From an uncultured Alphaproteobacteria bacterium (lineage in GTDB: Bacteria; Pseudomonadota; Alphaproteobacteria; HIMB59; GCA-002718135): a stretch of 64,000 nucleotides of DNA. This document shows, in pieces, positions 16,868 to 25,155 of this stretch. The stretch is from the NCBI GenBank assembly GCA_902587565.1, contig CACILT010000003.1, positions 95,534 through 159,533 of the forward strand, in the 5' to 3' direction. Made by a program: the position numbers and the translations under genes. Below the pieces are notes generated by a model that was not told where the DNA came from, ran no database searches, and saw only the letters and a list, made by a program, of their open reading frames with translations. Position 1 is the first letter of the stretch. Each line of letters begins with the position of its first letter.

Positions 16868-18012
16868 GAGATACCAAATTCTTTCATAATACTATTATTG
16901 TCATTCCCAATTTTTGGAGCTGCCTTACTTGATTTAAAAATCTCTCCATCAATTTTTATTGGGCAGCGAAGCGTTTCAATATCAAGTCCATCATCTCTTT
17001 TAATTCTCTGAACCATATCGAGAATTTTGAATCCTTCGTGTTTAACCATTGTTTCCCAATCGAGTACTTTAGCACACCATATATCTGCTGGCTCAAGAAT
17101 ACTCAACCAGTGTTCTGTTGTTTGTTTTTCGATCCAGTCGCCAATATCTTTTTTAATTTCATCTCTTTTTATGAACCATTCTTTTTGATCATGTAAATCT
17201 TTAATTGAATTTAAATCAAGTAACTCACCAAGTTGAGGCAGTGGTGTCATTGCAATTGCTATATATCCATTGGATGTTTTATAAATACCATACGGAGCTG
17301 ACAGATATGCGTGGGCATTATTATACGAACTTCTTTGCGGCTTTCTGTTTCCATCATTAAAATATGTCGTAAGAACTTCAAATTGAAAATCTAATAAGGC
17401 CTCAACTAAACTTGTTTCTACATGAGATCCATTATCCGTTCGAAATCTTTTGATAACCGCTGCTAGAATACCTTCAACAAGTGTATGTCCTGCCAACATG
17501 TCAGCAACTGCCAAACCCATTGGGGTTGGTGCTTCACCTCCATTACCATTTAACCAAACTAAACCTGTTCTAGATTGCGCTAATAAATCTTGTCCGGGTA
17601 ATGAACTCCAAGGTCCATCAGATCCGTAACCAGAAATAGTTCCATAAACTATTTTTGGATTTATTTTTTTTACATTTTTATAATCTAAACCAATACGTTC
17701 AATTACTCCTGGTCTAAAATTTTGTGTAATTATATCTGACTTCTCAATTAATTTTTTTACTAACTCTATGTCTTTGGCATCTTTTAAATTTGCTGCAAAG
17801 CTTTCCTTATTTCTATTAATTGCATGAAATAAAGTGCTATCACCTTCGAGATCAGTATCGCTGATATATAAGTTTCTACAAAGATCCCCAACTTCTGGTC
17901 TTTCAATTTTAATTACTCTTGCTCCTAAATCAGCAAGTCTTAAGCCTGCATATGGCCCTGATAAAAACTGGCTAAATTCTAATACAGTTAATCCTTCTAA
18001 TGGTTTAGTCAT
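16864..18012 (-). CDS. Class III CoA-transferase (CaiB/BaiF family)
   Basis: A 382-residue member of the family III CoA-transferases, with the N-terminal block EFSQFLSGPYAGLRLADLGARV and the catalytic Asp in GLAVADMLAGHTL near residue 167. These enzymes move CoA from one acyl-CoA to another carboxylic acid. Neighbours are an acid-sugar dehydratase-like enzyme downstream and a MaoC hydratase upstream, which together suggest CoA activation of a sugar-derived acid followed by hydration or dehydration. The donor and acceptor are unknown. It follows the binding-protein-like gene by 8 nt in one operon. Confidence 0.87.
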   Translation of the reverse strand: MTKPLEGLTVLEFSQFLSGPYAGLRLADLGARVIKIERPEVGDLCRNLYISDTDLEGDSTLFHAINRNKESFAANLKDAKDIELVKKLIEKSDIITQNFRPGVIERIGLDYKNVKKINPKIVYGTISGYGSDGPWSSLPGQDLLAQSRTGLVWLNGNGGEAPTPMGLAVADMLAGHTLVEGILAAVIKRFRTDNGSHVETSLVEALLDFQFEVLTTYFNDGNRKPQRSSYNNAHAYLSAPYGIYKTSNGYIAIAMTPLPQLGELLDLNSIKDLHDQKEWFIKRDEIKKDIGDWIEKQTTEHWLSILEPADIWCAKVLDWETMVKHEGFKILDMVQRIKRDDGLDIETLRCPIKIDGEIFKSSKAAPKIGNDNNSIMKEFGIS

Positions 18013-18020
18013 ACAATAGT

Positions 18021-19154
18021 TTATTCTTTGAAACTCTTATTGTACATATCAGATAATTTTTCACAAACACTTTCAGCTGAAATTTCTCTTTGTAAATATT
18101 CATTAATTAGATCACCACTTTTGTCCTGAAATTCCATATAGCCATTATGTCTTGGTCTTACCCATGCTAAATCAAGCGTTTTGCGAGTTCCTTTGAAAAA
18201 ATCATTTGTTTCTAAATTTATTTGTTTATCATCCCAAGCTTCAGAATTTCCTGGCTGTCCACCACTTTGGTAAAAAAGTGACTTTTGACATTCAGCACCT
18301 GCTATCCAAAATGCATATTCAATTGCTAAATCCTTGTTCTTGCTTACATTTGAAACTGCAATACCTGTGCCACCTAAGTGTGTTCCTGCTGGACCTTTTC
18401 CAGATAAATCTAAAACGTCAGTGTATTTCAAAATATTTTGTCGATAATTTTTTCTTGAGTAATTTGAAAAACCATAAATATATGGGCAATAATAGAAATC
18501 ATTTGTTTCTGTCATTAGTTCTGCAGTTTGAATTGGATCCATATTTAAACAATCACTAATTATTTCACTAGAGATAGCTTTCATCATTGTAAGAGTTTTA
18601 ACAGCAAAATCTTTTTTGATAAAATTATTTTGTTTAGGAATTAATTCTTCAGTAATGTTGTTATAAATACTATAAAAACTACTAATTGCATGAATTGGTT
18701 TTAAAGGCCAAAGAACTTTTCTCTCTTTTGCTAATGAAAGAAGATCATCCCATTTAGTTGGAATTGCTCTAACTAAATCCTCTCTGTAACAAGCAGTCTG
18801 TGAAGCAGCATCTATGGCAAGAGCCCATTGTTTGTTTTCTATAAAGTAACTATCATGAGATTTTCCAACTGATTGCTTTCTTAAATCGTTTAATTGAGAT
18901 TGATATTGATTGAGATTTAAGTTTTGTAAAAGTCCTTTGTGAGCAACTTCACCAACATGAGGATAATCTATTACTATTAAATCATAATCATCGGTCATGT
19001 CTTCTATAGGCCTATCTGCAAATGCTTGTAACGGTCTTTTATCCCATTCAATTGAAACTTTATTATTGTGAATTTCCTGAAATCTTTTAGACGTAGCAAC
19101 CATTGGGTCAAAACCTCTAGAATGATCCCAGGTCATCCCTTTTAAGTTAATCAT
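18021..19154 (-). CDS. Extracellular solute-binding protein family 1 homologue without signal peptide
   Basis: A 377-residue protein with the look of a family 1 solute-binding protein. It has an N-terminal lobe with [15 protein letters not shown] and a C-terminal segment [20 protein letters not shown] in which post-cleft helices pack, as in such proteins. The N-terminus is [18 protein letters not shown], with no hydrophobic signal sequence, no lipobox and no room upstream because it overlaps the MaoC gene by 4 nt (ATGA). It should therefore be cytoplasmic. It is encoded inside an enzyme operon rather than beside a permease. Its function is unknown; sensing or presenting a pathway intermediate is a guess. 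Confidence 0.65.
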   Translation of the reverse strand: MINLKGMTWDHSRGFDPMVATSKRFQEIHNNKVSIEWDKRPLQAFADRPIEDMTDDYDLIVIDYPHVGEVAHKGLLQNLNLNQYQSQLNDLRKQSVGKSHDSYFIENKQWALAIDAASQTACYREDLVRAIPTKWDDLLSLAKERKVLWPLKPIHAISSFYSIYNNITEELIPKQNNFIKKDFAVKTLTMMKAISSEIISDCLNMDPIQTAELMTETNDFYYCPYIYGFSNYSRKNYRQNILKYTDVLDLSGKGPAGTHLGGTGIAVSNVSKNKDLAIEYAFWIAGAECQKSLFYQSGGQPGNSEAWDDKQINLETNDFFKGTRKTLDLAWVRPRHNGYMEFQDKSGDLINEYLQREISAESVCEKLSDMYNKSFKE

Positions 19155-19714
19155 TTTTTTTCGTATTTATCTTTAAAATCTTCTGGTGTTTTATATAAAA
19201 CTGAATGTAAGTGCTCACAATATAGAACTATTTCACCTTCACCTTTAAAAACTTCGTAACTAGTTCTAACTAAACCCATTTTTTCATATTTCGGTTTTTT
19301 TTCCATATTAGTTCTAATTGTGTATATTGTATCTCCAATAAAAACTGGTTTAATGAATCTTAAACGATCATATCCATAACTAAAAGAGTTTACGCAATTG
19401 GTTGCAACCAAACCTAACCCATAAGAAAAAACCATAGCCCCTGCTACTAATCTTTTTTGAAACATCCCTTCATTTTTGGCAAAATGTTCATCACCTACAT
19501 ATGGATGCATATCCAAAACCATACAATTAAATTGCATGGCCTCTCCTTCTGATATTGTTCGACGAAGAGATCTAATTTTATGACCAACAATTACATCTTC
19601 ATAAAACCAGTTTTCAGAATTCCAAACCGGAATTTCTCCATGATCGTTAGGCATATCTTTTGGAAAAGTTGATTCAATCCCAACTGTGTTTTCAAATTTA
19701 TTATCTTTATTCAT
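19151..19714 (-). CDS. MaoC-like (hotdog-fold) acyl-CoA hydratase/dehydratase
   Basis: A 187-residue hotdog-fold protein of the MaoC dehydratase family, with the block [11 protein letters not shown] and the conserved [16 protein letters not shown] near residue 128-143. The family hydrates or dehydrates acyl-CoA esters. It heads the long minus-strand operon that runs through the binding-protein-like, CoA-transferase, enolase-superfamily and fuconate genes down to about 11.3 kb. A related MaoC gene lies divergently only 48 nt away, sharing the promoter region. The N-terminal 35 residues are an extension not present in the neighbour. Confidence 0.82.
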   Translation of the reverse strand: MNKDNKFENTVGIESTFPKDMPNDHGEIPVWNSENWFYEDVIVGHKIRSLRRTISEGEAMQFNCMVLDMHPYVGDEHFAKNEGMFQKRLVAGAMVFSYGLGLVATNCVNSFSYGYDRLRFIKPVFIGDTIYTIRTNMEKKPKYEKMGLVRTSYEVFKGEGEIVLYCEHLHSVLYKTPEDFKDKYEKK

Positions 19715-19762
19715 TTTTACAATTATGGTACCTTATTACAGAGAAATATTTATTCAATAGAA

Positions 19763-20212
19763 ATGGTAGAAATAGAACAATTCTTCGAAGACTATGAACT
19801 TGGTGCAGAAAGAGTCACTGTTGGTAGAACCATTACTGAAACTGACATTGTAATGCACGCAATGCATTCTGGAGACTTTTATCCTCATCACACCGATGCG
19901 GAGTTTGCTAAGAAGGGTCCATTTGGTCAACGAATAGCACAATTTAGTTGTACTTTTTCAATTGGTATCGCACTTACAGCTTCAATAGTTAACAAGCGAG
20001 CATTCACCTATGGATTTGAAAGATTACGTTTTCCTAATCCTGTTTTTATAGGTGATACAATTCACACTAAGGTTACTATAAAAGAAAAAAAAGATGATCC
20101 GAAAAGACCTCAATTCGGACAAGTCAATGAAGCTTGTGAAATTTTAAATCAAAATGACAAATGTGTTTGTTATTCTGAACATATACTTTTGGTTGAAAGA
20201 AAAAACACTTAA
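19763..20212 (+). CDS. MaoC-like (hotdog-fold) acyl-CoA hydratase/dehydratase
   Basis: A 149-residue MaoC-family protein, a compact single hotdog domain. It carries HHTDAEFAKKGPFGQRIAQ near residue 38-56 and [16 protein letters not shown] near residue 92, almost the same as the second block in the divergent gene at 19151-19714. The two are clearly paralogues and could form a heteromer. It is the only plus-strand gene between 11.3 and 26 kb. Its stop codon overlaps the stop of the opposite RraA-like gene by 4 nt. Confidence 0.82.
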   Translation: MVEIEQFFEDYELGAERVTVGRTITETDIVMHAMHSGDFYPHHTDAEFAKKGPFGQRIAQFSCTFSIGIALTASIVNKRAFTYGFERLRFPNPVFIGDTIHTKVTIKEKKDDPKRPQFGQVNEACEILNQNDKCVCYSEHILLVERKNT

Positions 20213-20865
20213 AAAACGCTATACTTAATATATGCTTCTTGTGGATCCATTCCTTCTCTTATAGCTTTTCTAACTTGGCTTTCAGTATTAATTAATTTTT
20301 CCGATTTTTCCAAAATATCTATTACTTTTTCTTGGGGAATAATAACAATACCATCAATATCTGCCATTACATAATCACCGTTATCTATTTCTACATCTCC
20401 AATTTTAATAGTTTCTTCAAATTTAGTAGGCTTCCAATAAGCAACAACATCTTTAGGTGTATAAAATTTTGACCAAACAGGAAAATCAATTTTGTTTATA
20501 AATTCTAGATCTCTACATCCGCCATCGGCGATGTAGCCTCTAATATTTTTCTTTTGTAAAGTTTCAGCACTCAGTTCACCCATTAAAGCTATATTATTAT
20601 CATTTGGTTGACAGATAAGAACTTTATCTGATGGAGCCTTAGATAGAAGACCAGTCCAAGCAAGGAGTGTTTCATGATGAGAAAAACTAGTATTTGATTC
20701 CCCTTCAATAGTAAAAATTTGCCCTGCAATTTTGTGTTTTTCCTTATTAGGTTTAATATTTGGATTCAAAACAAAATTTTTAAATCCATCATCTCTCATG
20801 ACATCATGAATAACACTACTAAAACATTTTGATAATCTATCTGATATTTCAGTAGAGCTTGTCAT
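20209..20865 (-). CDS. RraA family protein (possible hydroxy-oxo-acid aldolase)
   Basis: A 218-residue protein of the RraA/4-hydroxy-4-methyl-2-oxoglutarate aldolase family. The conserved GGCRD motif (IADGGCRDLEF near residue 128) supplies the Arg-Asp pair needed for aldolase or decarboxylase activity. It overlaps the last gene of the CUT1 importer by 4 nt, so it is co-expressed with sugar uptake. In that setting an aldolase that cleaves a keto-deoxy sugar acid is more likely than a regulator of RNase E. The substrate is unknown. Confidence 0.78.
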   Translation of the reverse strand: MTSSTEISDRLSKCFSSVIHDVMRDDGFKNFVLNPNIKPNKEKHKIAGQIFTIEGESNTSFSHHETLLAWTGLLSKAPSDKVLICQPNDNNIALMGELSAETLQKKNIRGYIADGGCRDLEFINKIDFPVWSKFYTPKDVVAYWKPTKFEETIKIGDVEIDNGDYVMADIDGIVIIPQEKVIDILEKSEKLINTESQVRKAIREGMDPQEAYIKYSVF

Positions 20866-21956
20866 ATTGCTAAGCCGCTATTCTCATCGAATAAATATGT
20901 TCTATCTAAATTTAAAGCAAAATCTAAAACATCATTTGATTTAACTTGTTCAGGTGTAAACATTCTACTAACTATTTCTATTTCACCAAAGTTTGTAAAA
21001 ATCAAAGTTTCAGTTCCAAGTGGTTCAGCTAAATTAACTGATGATTTCATTTCCCAAGCACTAGATGGTTTTTGTCCAAATTTTAGTGGCACTATATCTT
21101 CAGCTCTAAACCCAAAAGAAATACTTTGACCTTCACTTACAGAATTTTGTTTATCTTTGGGTACTGGTACTATAATTCCATCGTTTGTCTTCATAGATAA
21201 TTCATTATTCTGTTTCACTATTGAAGCCTTAATCATATTCATGGAAGGAGATCCAATAAAAGTGGCTACAAATTTTGTAGCCGGTCTCTCAAATAGATCT
21301 AATGGTGTTCCTATTTGTTCTATTATACCATCTTTCATGATTACAATTCGATCAGCTAAAGTCATTGCTTCAACTTGATCGTGCGTAACGTAGACAATTG
21401 TTGTTGATACTTTTTGATGTAATCTTTTAATTTCTGTCCTCATTTGATTTCTTAATTTTGCATCTAAATTAGATAAAGGTTCATCAAATAAAAAAACATC
21501 TGGTCTTCTTACAATTGCTCTTCCCATTGCAACTCTTTGTCTTTGACCACCTGATAATTGCGATGGTTTTCTTTGTAAAAATTCAGTTATATCTAAAATT
21601 CCTGCAGCCTCATGTACTCTTTCTTCAATTTCTTTTTTAGCAAGTCCTGCAATCTTTAGTGAAAATCCTAAGTTTTCTTCTACTGTCATATGAGGATAAA
21701 GAGCATAGTTTTGAAATACCATCGAAACATTTCTTTCTCTAGGTTCTAGATTATTCATTTCTTTGTCACCAATTTTGATAATACCCTCATCTATTTCCTC
21801 TAATCCTGCAATCATTCTTAGAGAAGATGATTTTCCACAACCCGATGGTCCAACTAGAACTAAAAATTCTTTATCAATAATTTCTAGATCAATTTTTCTT
21901 ACTGCTTGAACCTTTCCGTAAAATTTTGAAACTCCTTGTAAGCTTACTTTTGCCAT
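20862..21956 (-). CDS. CUT1-type sugar ABC transporter ATPase (UgpC/MalK-like)
   Basis: A 364-residue ATPase. Walker A is GPSGCGKSS near residue 36-44, the signature is LSGGQRQRVAMGRA near residue 134 and Walker B is FLFDEPLSNLDAKLR near residue 156. A C-terminal TOBE-type extension of about 120 residues is typical of UgpC/MalK. I took the ATG at 21956, which overlaps the permease stop codon (TAATG). A start 38 codons earlier lies inside the permease gene and encodes nothing family-like. It energises the importer made of the two permeases and the binding protein upstream. Confidence 0.92.
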   Translation of the reverse strand: MAKVSLQGVSKFYGKVQAVRKIDLEIIDKEFLVLVGPSGCGKSSSLRMIAGLEEIDEGIIKIGDKEMNNLEPRERNVSMVFQNYALYPHMTVEENLGFSLKIAGLAKKEIEERVHEAAGILDITEFLQRKPSQLSGGQRQRVAMGRAIVRRPDVFLFDEPLSNLDAKLRNQMRTEIKRLHQKVSTTIVYVTHDQVEAMTLADRIVIMKDGIIEQIGTPLDLFERPATKFVATFIGSPSMNMIKASIVKQNNELSMKTNDGIIVPVPKDKQNSVSEGQSISFGFRAEDIVPLKFGQKPSSAWEMKSSVNLAEPLGTETLIFTNFGEIEIVSRMFTPEQVKSNDVLDFALNLDRTYLFDENSGLAI

Positions 21957-22816
21957 TATCCTTTTACTCCTCCAAATGTTAATCCTGTTACTAAATGCTT
22001 TTGAACCATGAAGGTTAAGATTAGTGCTGGAATAATTATAAAAACTGCGAGAGCGCACATGCCAGGCCAATTTATTGTGAATTGCGCAGTGAAATCCATA
22101 AGTCCAACAGTTAATGTTTTTGAGTCTGTACTTCTTGCTAGATTTGAAACTAATGCATATTCATTCCATGAAATTAAAAATGCAAATATTCCAGCAGATG
22201 CTATTCCTGATCGAGATAGTGGTAACTCTATATGCCAAAAAGCTTGAAGTTTAGTACAACCATCTGTCATTGCTACTTCTGACATGGCTCTTGGAATTTG
22301 TCTAAAAAAACCATCAGTTAGCCAAACTGTAAACGGAATATTTAAAGCAACAAAAACTAATATAATCCCAATATGCGTATCGATTAAACCAATTTTTGAA
22401 AAAATAATAAAGATTGGTAGACTTAAAGATATTCCAGGAATTGTTCTAGTTAACATGATTAATAAAAAATATTTATTTTTGTGCTTAAAATTATGTCTCG
22501 CAAATCCATATCCTCCAATTGTGCCCACTAACACTGCTATAAATGTACTTGTAAAAGAAATTATAAGAGAGTTTCGTAAATAACTTAAAACAGGGATAGG
22601 ACTTCTACCCATTGATCCCTCAGAGCCGCCAAAAAGCATAGTTTCAAATTGAATTAAGTTTAAATTACGCGGAATCCAAACAGCAGGTTTTGCCATAACA
22701 TCTACTTGAGGTCTAAATGCTGTAAGCACTACCCACAAACCAGGAGTCATAATTAGAATTATTAAAACAATGGCTGAAAACCAAATTAAAATATTATTGA
22801 TTTGTTTTTTATTCAT
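21956..22816 (-). CDS. CUT1-type sugar ABC transporter permease (MalG-like)
   Basis: A 286-residue inner-membrane permease with about six membrane segments. The cytoplasmic EAA-type loop reads EVAMTDGCTKLQAFWHIELP near residue 197-216, the contact site for the ATPase. It starts inside the end of the other permease gene (8-nt overlap) and ends overlapping the ATPase start, so all are translated from one mRNA. It forms half of the channel with the protein encoded at 22809-23696. Confidence 0.92.
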   Translation of the reverse strand: MNKKQINNILIWFSAIVLIILIMTPGLWVVLTAFRPQVDVMAKPAVWIPRNLNLIQFETMLFGGSEGSMGRSPIPVLSYLRNSLIISFTSTFIAVLVGTIGGYGFARHNFKHKNKYFLLIMLTRTIPGISLSLPIFIIFSKIGLIDTHIGIILVFVALNIPFTVWLTDGFFRQIPRAMSEVAMTDGCTKLQAFWHIELPLSRSGIASAGIFAFLISWNEYALVSNLARSTDSKTLTVGLMDFTAQFTINWPGMCALAVFIIIPALILTFMVQKHLVTGLTFGGVKG

Positions 22817-23696
22817 AACTTAACCTCTGTCTTGCTTCTACTAGTTTGTAAAAAAAGAAAAAAGTAAAAGCAATCGAAAGAAAAATTGAAATATACGACA
22901 TTGCATTGGCCATTCCCATCTTAGCATCAACATATCCAGTTCTCGAAATTAATGTCCATAGTAATTCTGTTCTTTTAGCAGGACCACCACCAGTCATCAT
23001 CTGAACAATATCATAAGCTCTTGCTACATCTAATGATCTGATAGTCATTGCAATAAATACAAAAGGCATCAAAAAAGGTAATGTAATATTTTTAAACACT
23101 TGCCATGAATTGCATCCATCAACTTTGGCAGCCTCAATGGGGTCTTTAGGTATGCCTAATAAACCTGCTAATAATAAAATAGCAAATACTGAAGTACTTG
23201 ACCATATTTCAGCTGCCATTATTGAAACGTTTGCTAAAATTCCATCAACAAGCCATGGTATCGGTTGTATGACCCCAAACTCTCTCAAGAAATTGTTCAT
23301 CAAACCAATATTGTCATTAAAAATATACTTCCATTGAAATCCAACTAAAATTGGAGAAAACATCATTGGAAACATCATTAGTGTTCTCAATGTTCTTTGT
23401 CCGTATGTAATTTTATTTATTAAAAGTGCTATTCCTAGACCGAAAACTAATTCTAAATTAAGAGCAATAGCTAAAAATAAAACTGTTCTTCCAAAAGCAA
23501 TCCAAAAATCAATATCCCCAATTAATCTTTCATAATTTCTAAATCCAACAAAACGATAAAGAGTATCGGGTTTTGTTAACTTAAAAGGTGTAAAGCTTGT
23601 CCACAAGGATAAAAGCAAGGGCAATAAAACTACACAAGTAAGTATTATTAAAGTGGGCATAAGTAAAACCCATGGTCCGTTTAGAAATTTTCTCAT
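22809..23696 (-). CDS. CUT1-type sugar ABC transporter permease (MalF/UgpA-like)
   Basis: A 295-residue permease with about six membrane helices. Its EAA-type loop is EAAKVDGCNSWQVFKNITLP near residue 188-207, matching MalF/UgpA-family subunits. It follows the binding-protein gene after a hairpin at 23710-23736 and overlaps the partner permease by 8 nt. It forms the other half of the channel. The substrate is not determined; linkage to L-fucose-pathway enzymes on both sides makes a 6-deoxyhexose or related sugar a plausible cargo. Confidence 0.92.
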   Translation of the reverse strand: MRKFLNGPWVLLMPTLIILTCVVLLPLLLSLWTSFTPFKLTKPDTLYRFVGFRNYERLIGDIDFWIAFGRTVLFLAIALNLELVFGLGIALLINKITYGQRTLRTLMMFPMMFSPILVGFQWKYIFNDNIGLMNNFLREFGVIQPIPWLVDGILANVSIMAAEIWSSTSVFAILLLAGLLGIPKDPIEAAKVDGCNSWQVFKNITLPFLMPFVFIAMTIRSLDVARAYDIVQMMTGGGPAKRTELLWTLISRTGYVDAKMGMANAMSYISIFLSIAFTFFFFYKLVEARQRLSYE

Positions 23697-23709
23697 GATG
23701 GATTTGGAA

Positions 23710-23736
23710 ACCTAGCTCTAGTGAATAGAGCTAGGT
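23710..23736 (-). terminator. Intercistronic hairpin after binding-protein gene
   Basis: An 11-bp perfect inverted repeat (ACCTAGCTCTA / TAGAGCTAGGT) with a 5-nt loop lies between the binding-protein stop and the first permease. On the minus strand only a short TTT follows, so it probably stabilises or partly terminates the binding-protein transcript. The arrangement mirrors the hairpins after the other two binding-protein genes in this window. Confidence 0.7.
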
Positions 23737-23749
23737 ATTTTATTAATTG

Positions 23750-25075
23750 TTAGAAGTAACCAGCGTCTTCCATAATTTCAGTTGCTTTCTTTGAAGCAGT
23801 AGCTAGCGCATCTTCAGGAGATTTGTCCCCAAGAATAGCAGCTTGAAGTTCTGGATATAGAACGTTAGTAAATTCAATCCACTCAGGAATTAGTGGTGGA
23901 GTGAATGCATCTTCAGCTAATGACATTTTGAAAGTTTCAAATACCATTAACATAAACTCATCACCCTCAGCTTTCTTTTCAGCAATAATTGCATCCCAAA
24001 TAGCTGGACGAGTTGGTGATAGTCCACCTCTTGCTTCAATCATTTGTGCTTTATTACTAGTTAAAGCCCATAAGAATGATGCAGCTGCTTCTTTATCTGG
24101 ACATGACTCTGTCATTGAGAAAGAGTGTGATCCTGACCAACCTGTTCTTAAACCACCAGAACCCATTGGTGCACGTACAAGTCCAATATCTCCAGCAACT
24201 TTTGAGTTTTCTGGATCATTAAAGAAACCTGCCCATCCTGCCCAGTCAAGGTTCATGGCAATTGTTCCACTTGCAAAACCTAATCCAGTGTCATCCCAAA
24301 GATAGTTTAAAACACCGTCAGGAACTGCTTTTGCATTATACAAATCAATGAACCATTGAAGAGCTTCAACACCTGCAGCGGAATTAAATATTGGACGATA
24401 ATCTTCGTCAAATAATGCTCCACCATTTGCAATTACAAGTTCATAAAAACGACCTGCTATAGCTTCTTCTTTACCAACATATTGAGTTCCGTAGAAATCA
24501 GGTGGGTTTGAGAAAAAGATAGCTTGATCTTTAACTTGATCCCAAGTTTCAGGTGGTGTTAAATCATAGCCATACTTTGCTTTAAAGTTAGCTTTGTTAT
24601 CAGCATCTTCATATAAACTTTTTTGATAATATAAATTACTCACATCACTGTGTCTTGGCATTTGTACCAATCTTCCATCAACAGTAGAGTGCTCTAATAT
24701 TAATGGCGTGTAATCTGCTAAAACAGATGCAGGCATAATATTATTTAAGTCTGTGTAAATATTACCATACTGAGATGCAAAACTTGTGTGGTTAGAAGCT
24801 ACACAAAAATCTAAATTGCCAGAAGCAATATCTTTCTTAATCTCTTTATCTAATTCAAAGTGATTTTTTTGTGTGACGATTTCAATTTTTCCACCTGTGT
24901 TTTCTTCCCACCATGGAATTACTTCATTGTATAAGCCTTCGTATTGACCTCCGCCGATAAGTTTAACTCTTAGAGTTACACCAGAAAAATCTCCCCATAA
25001 CTCAGTTTCTGCTTTTGCAGAAAATGAACCAAAGAAAGATACGGCAAGAATCAATGATAAAAATAATCTTAACAT
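23750..25075 (-). CDS. Periplasmic sugar-binding protein, family 1 (CUT1 importer)
   Basis: A 441-residue family 1 solute-binding protein with a signal peptide (hydrophobic core about residues 3-18, cleavage after SFSAKAE). Typical parts include QMPRHSDVSNLYYQKSLYED near residue 147-166 and the late TSNKAQMIEARGGLSPTR block near residue 350. It captures an oligo- or monosaccharide for the permeases encoded next. Two ATGs occur in tandem at 25078 and 25075. The GGAGG ribosome-binding site is only 1 nt from the first and 4 nt from the second, so I chose the second. Confidence 0.9.
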   Translation of the reverse strand: MLRLFLSLILAVSFFGSFSAKAETELWGDFSGVTLRVKLIGGGQYEGLYNEVIPWWEENTGGKIEIVTQKNHFELDKEIKKDIASGNLDFCVASNHTSFASQYGNIYTDLNNIMPASVLADYTPLILEHSTVDGRLVQMPRHSDVSNLYYQKSLYEDADNKANFKAKYGYDLTPPETWDQVKDQAIFFSNPPDFYGTQYVGKEEAIAGRFYELVIANGGALFDEDYRPIFNSAAGVEALQWFIDLYNAKAVPDGVLNYLWDDTGLGFASGTIAMNLDWAGWAGFFNDPENSKVAGDIGLVRAPMGSGGLRTGWSGSHSFSMTESCPDKEAAASFLWALTSNKAQMIEARGGLSPTRPAIWDAIIAEKKAEGDEFMLMVFETFKMSLAEDAFTPPLIPEWIEFTNVLYPELQAAILGDKSPEDALATASKKATEIMEDAGYF

Positions 25076-25155
25076 CATTCCTCCATATTTATTAATTTAT
25101 AAGAGTATGATGCAATTATTTGAAAAAAATACAATAACTTTAGAATAAAATTACA

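Noticed and set aside
23901-24305. 134-codon reading frame on the plus strand inside the binding-protein gene
   Set aside because: It is a shadow of the genuine minus-strand gene, with no ribosome-binding site and no recognisable domain.
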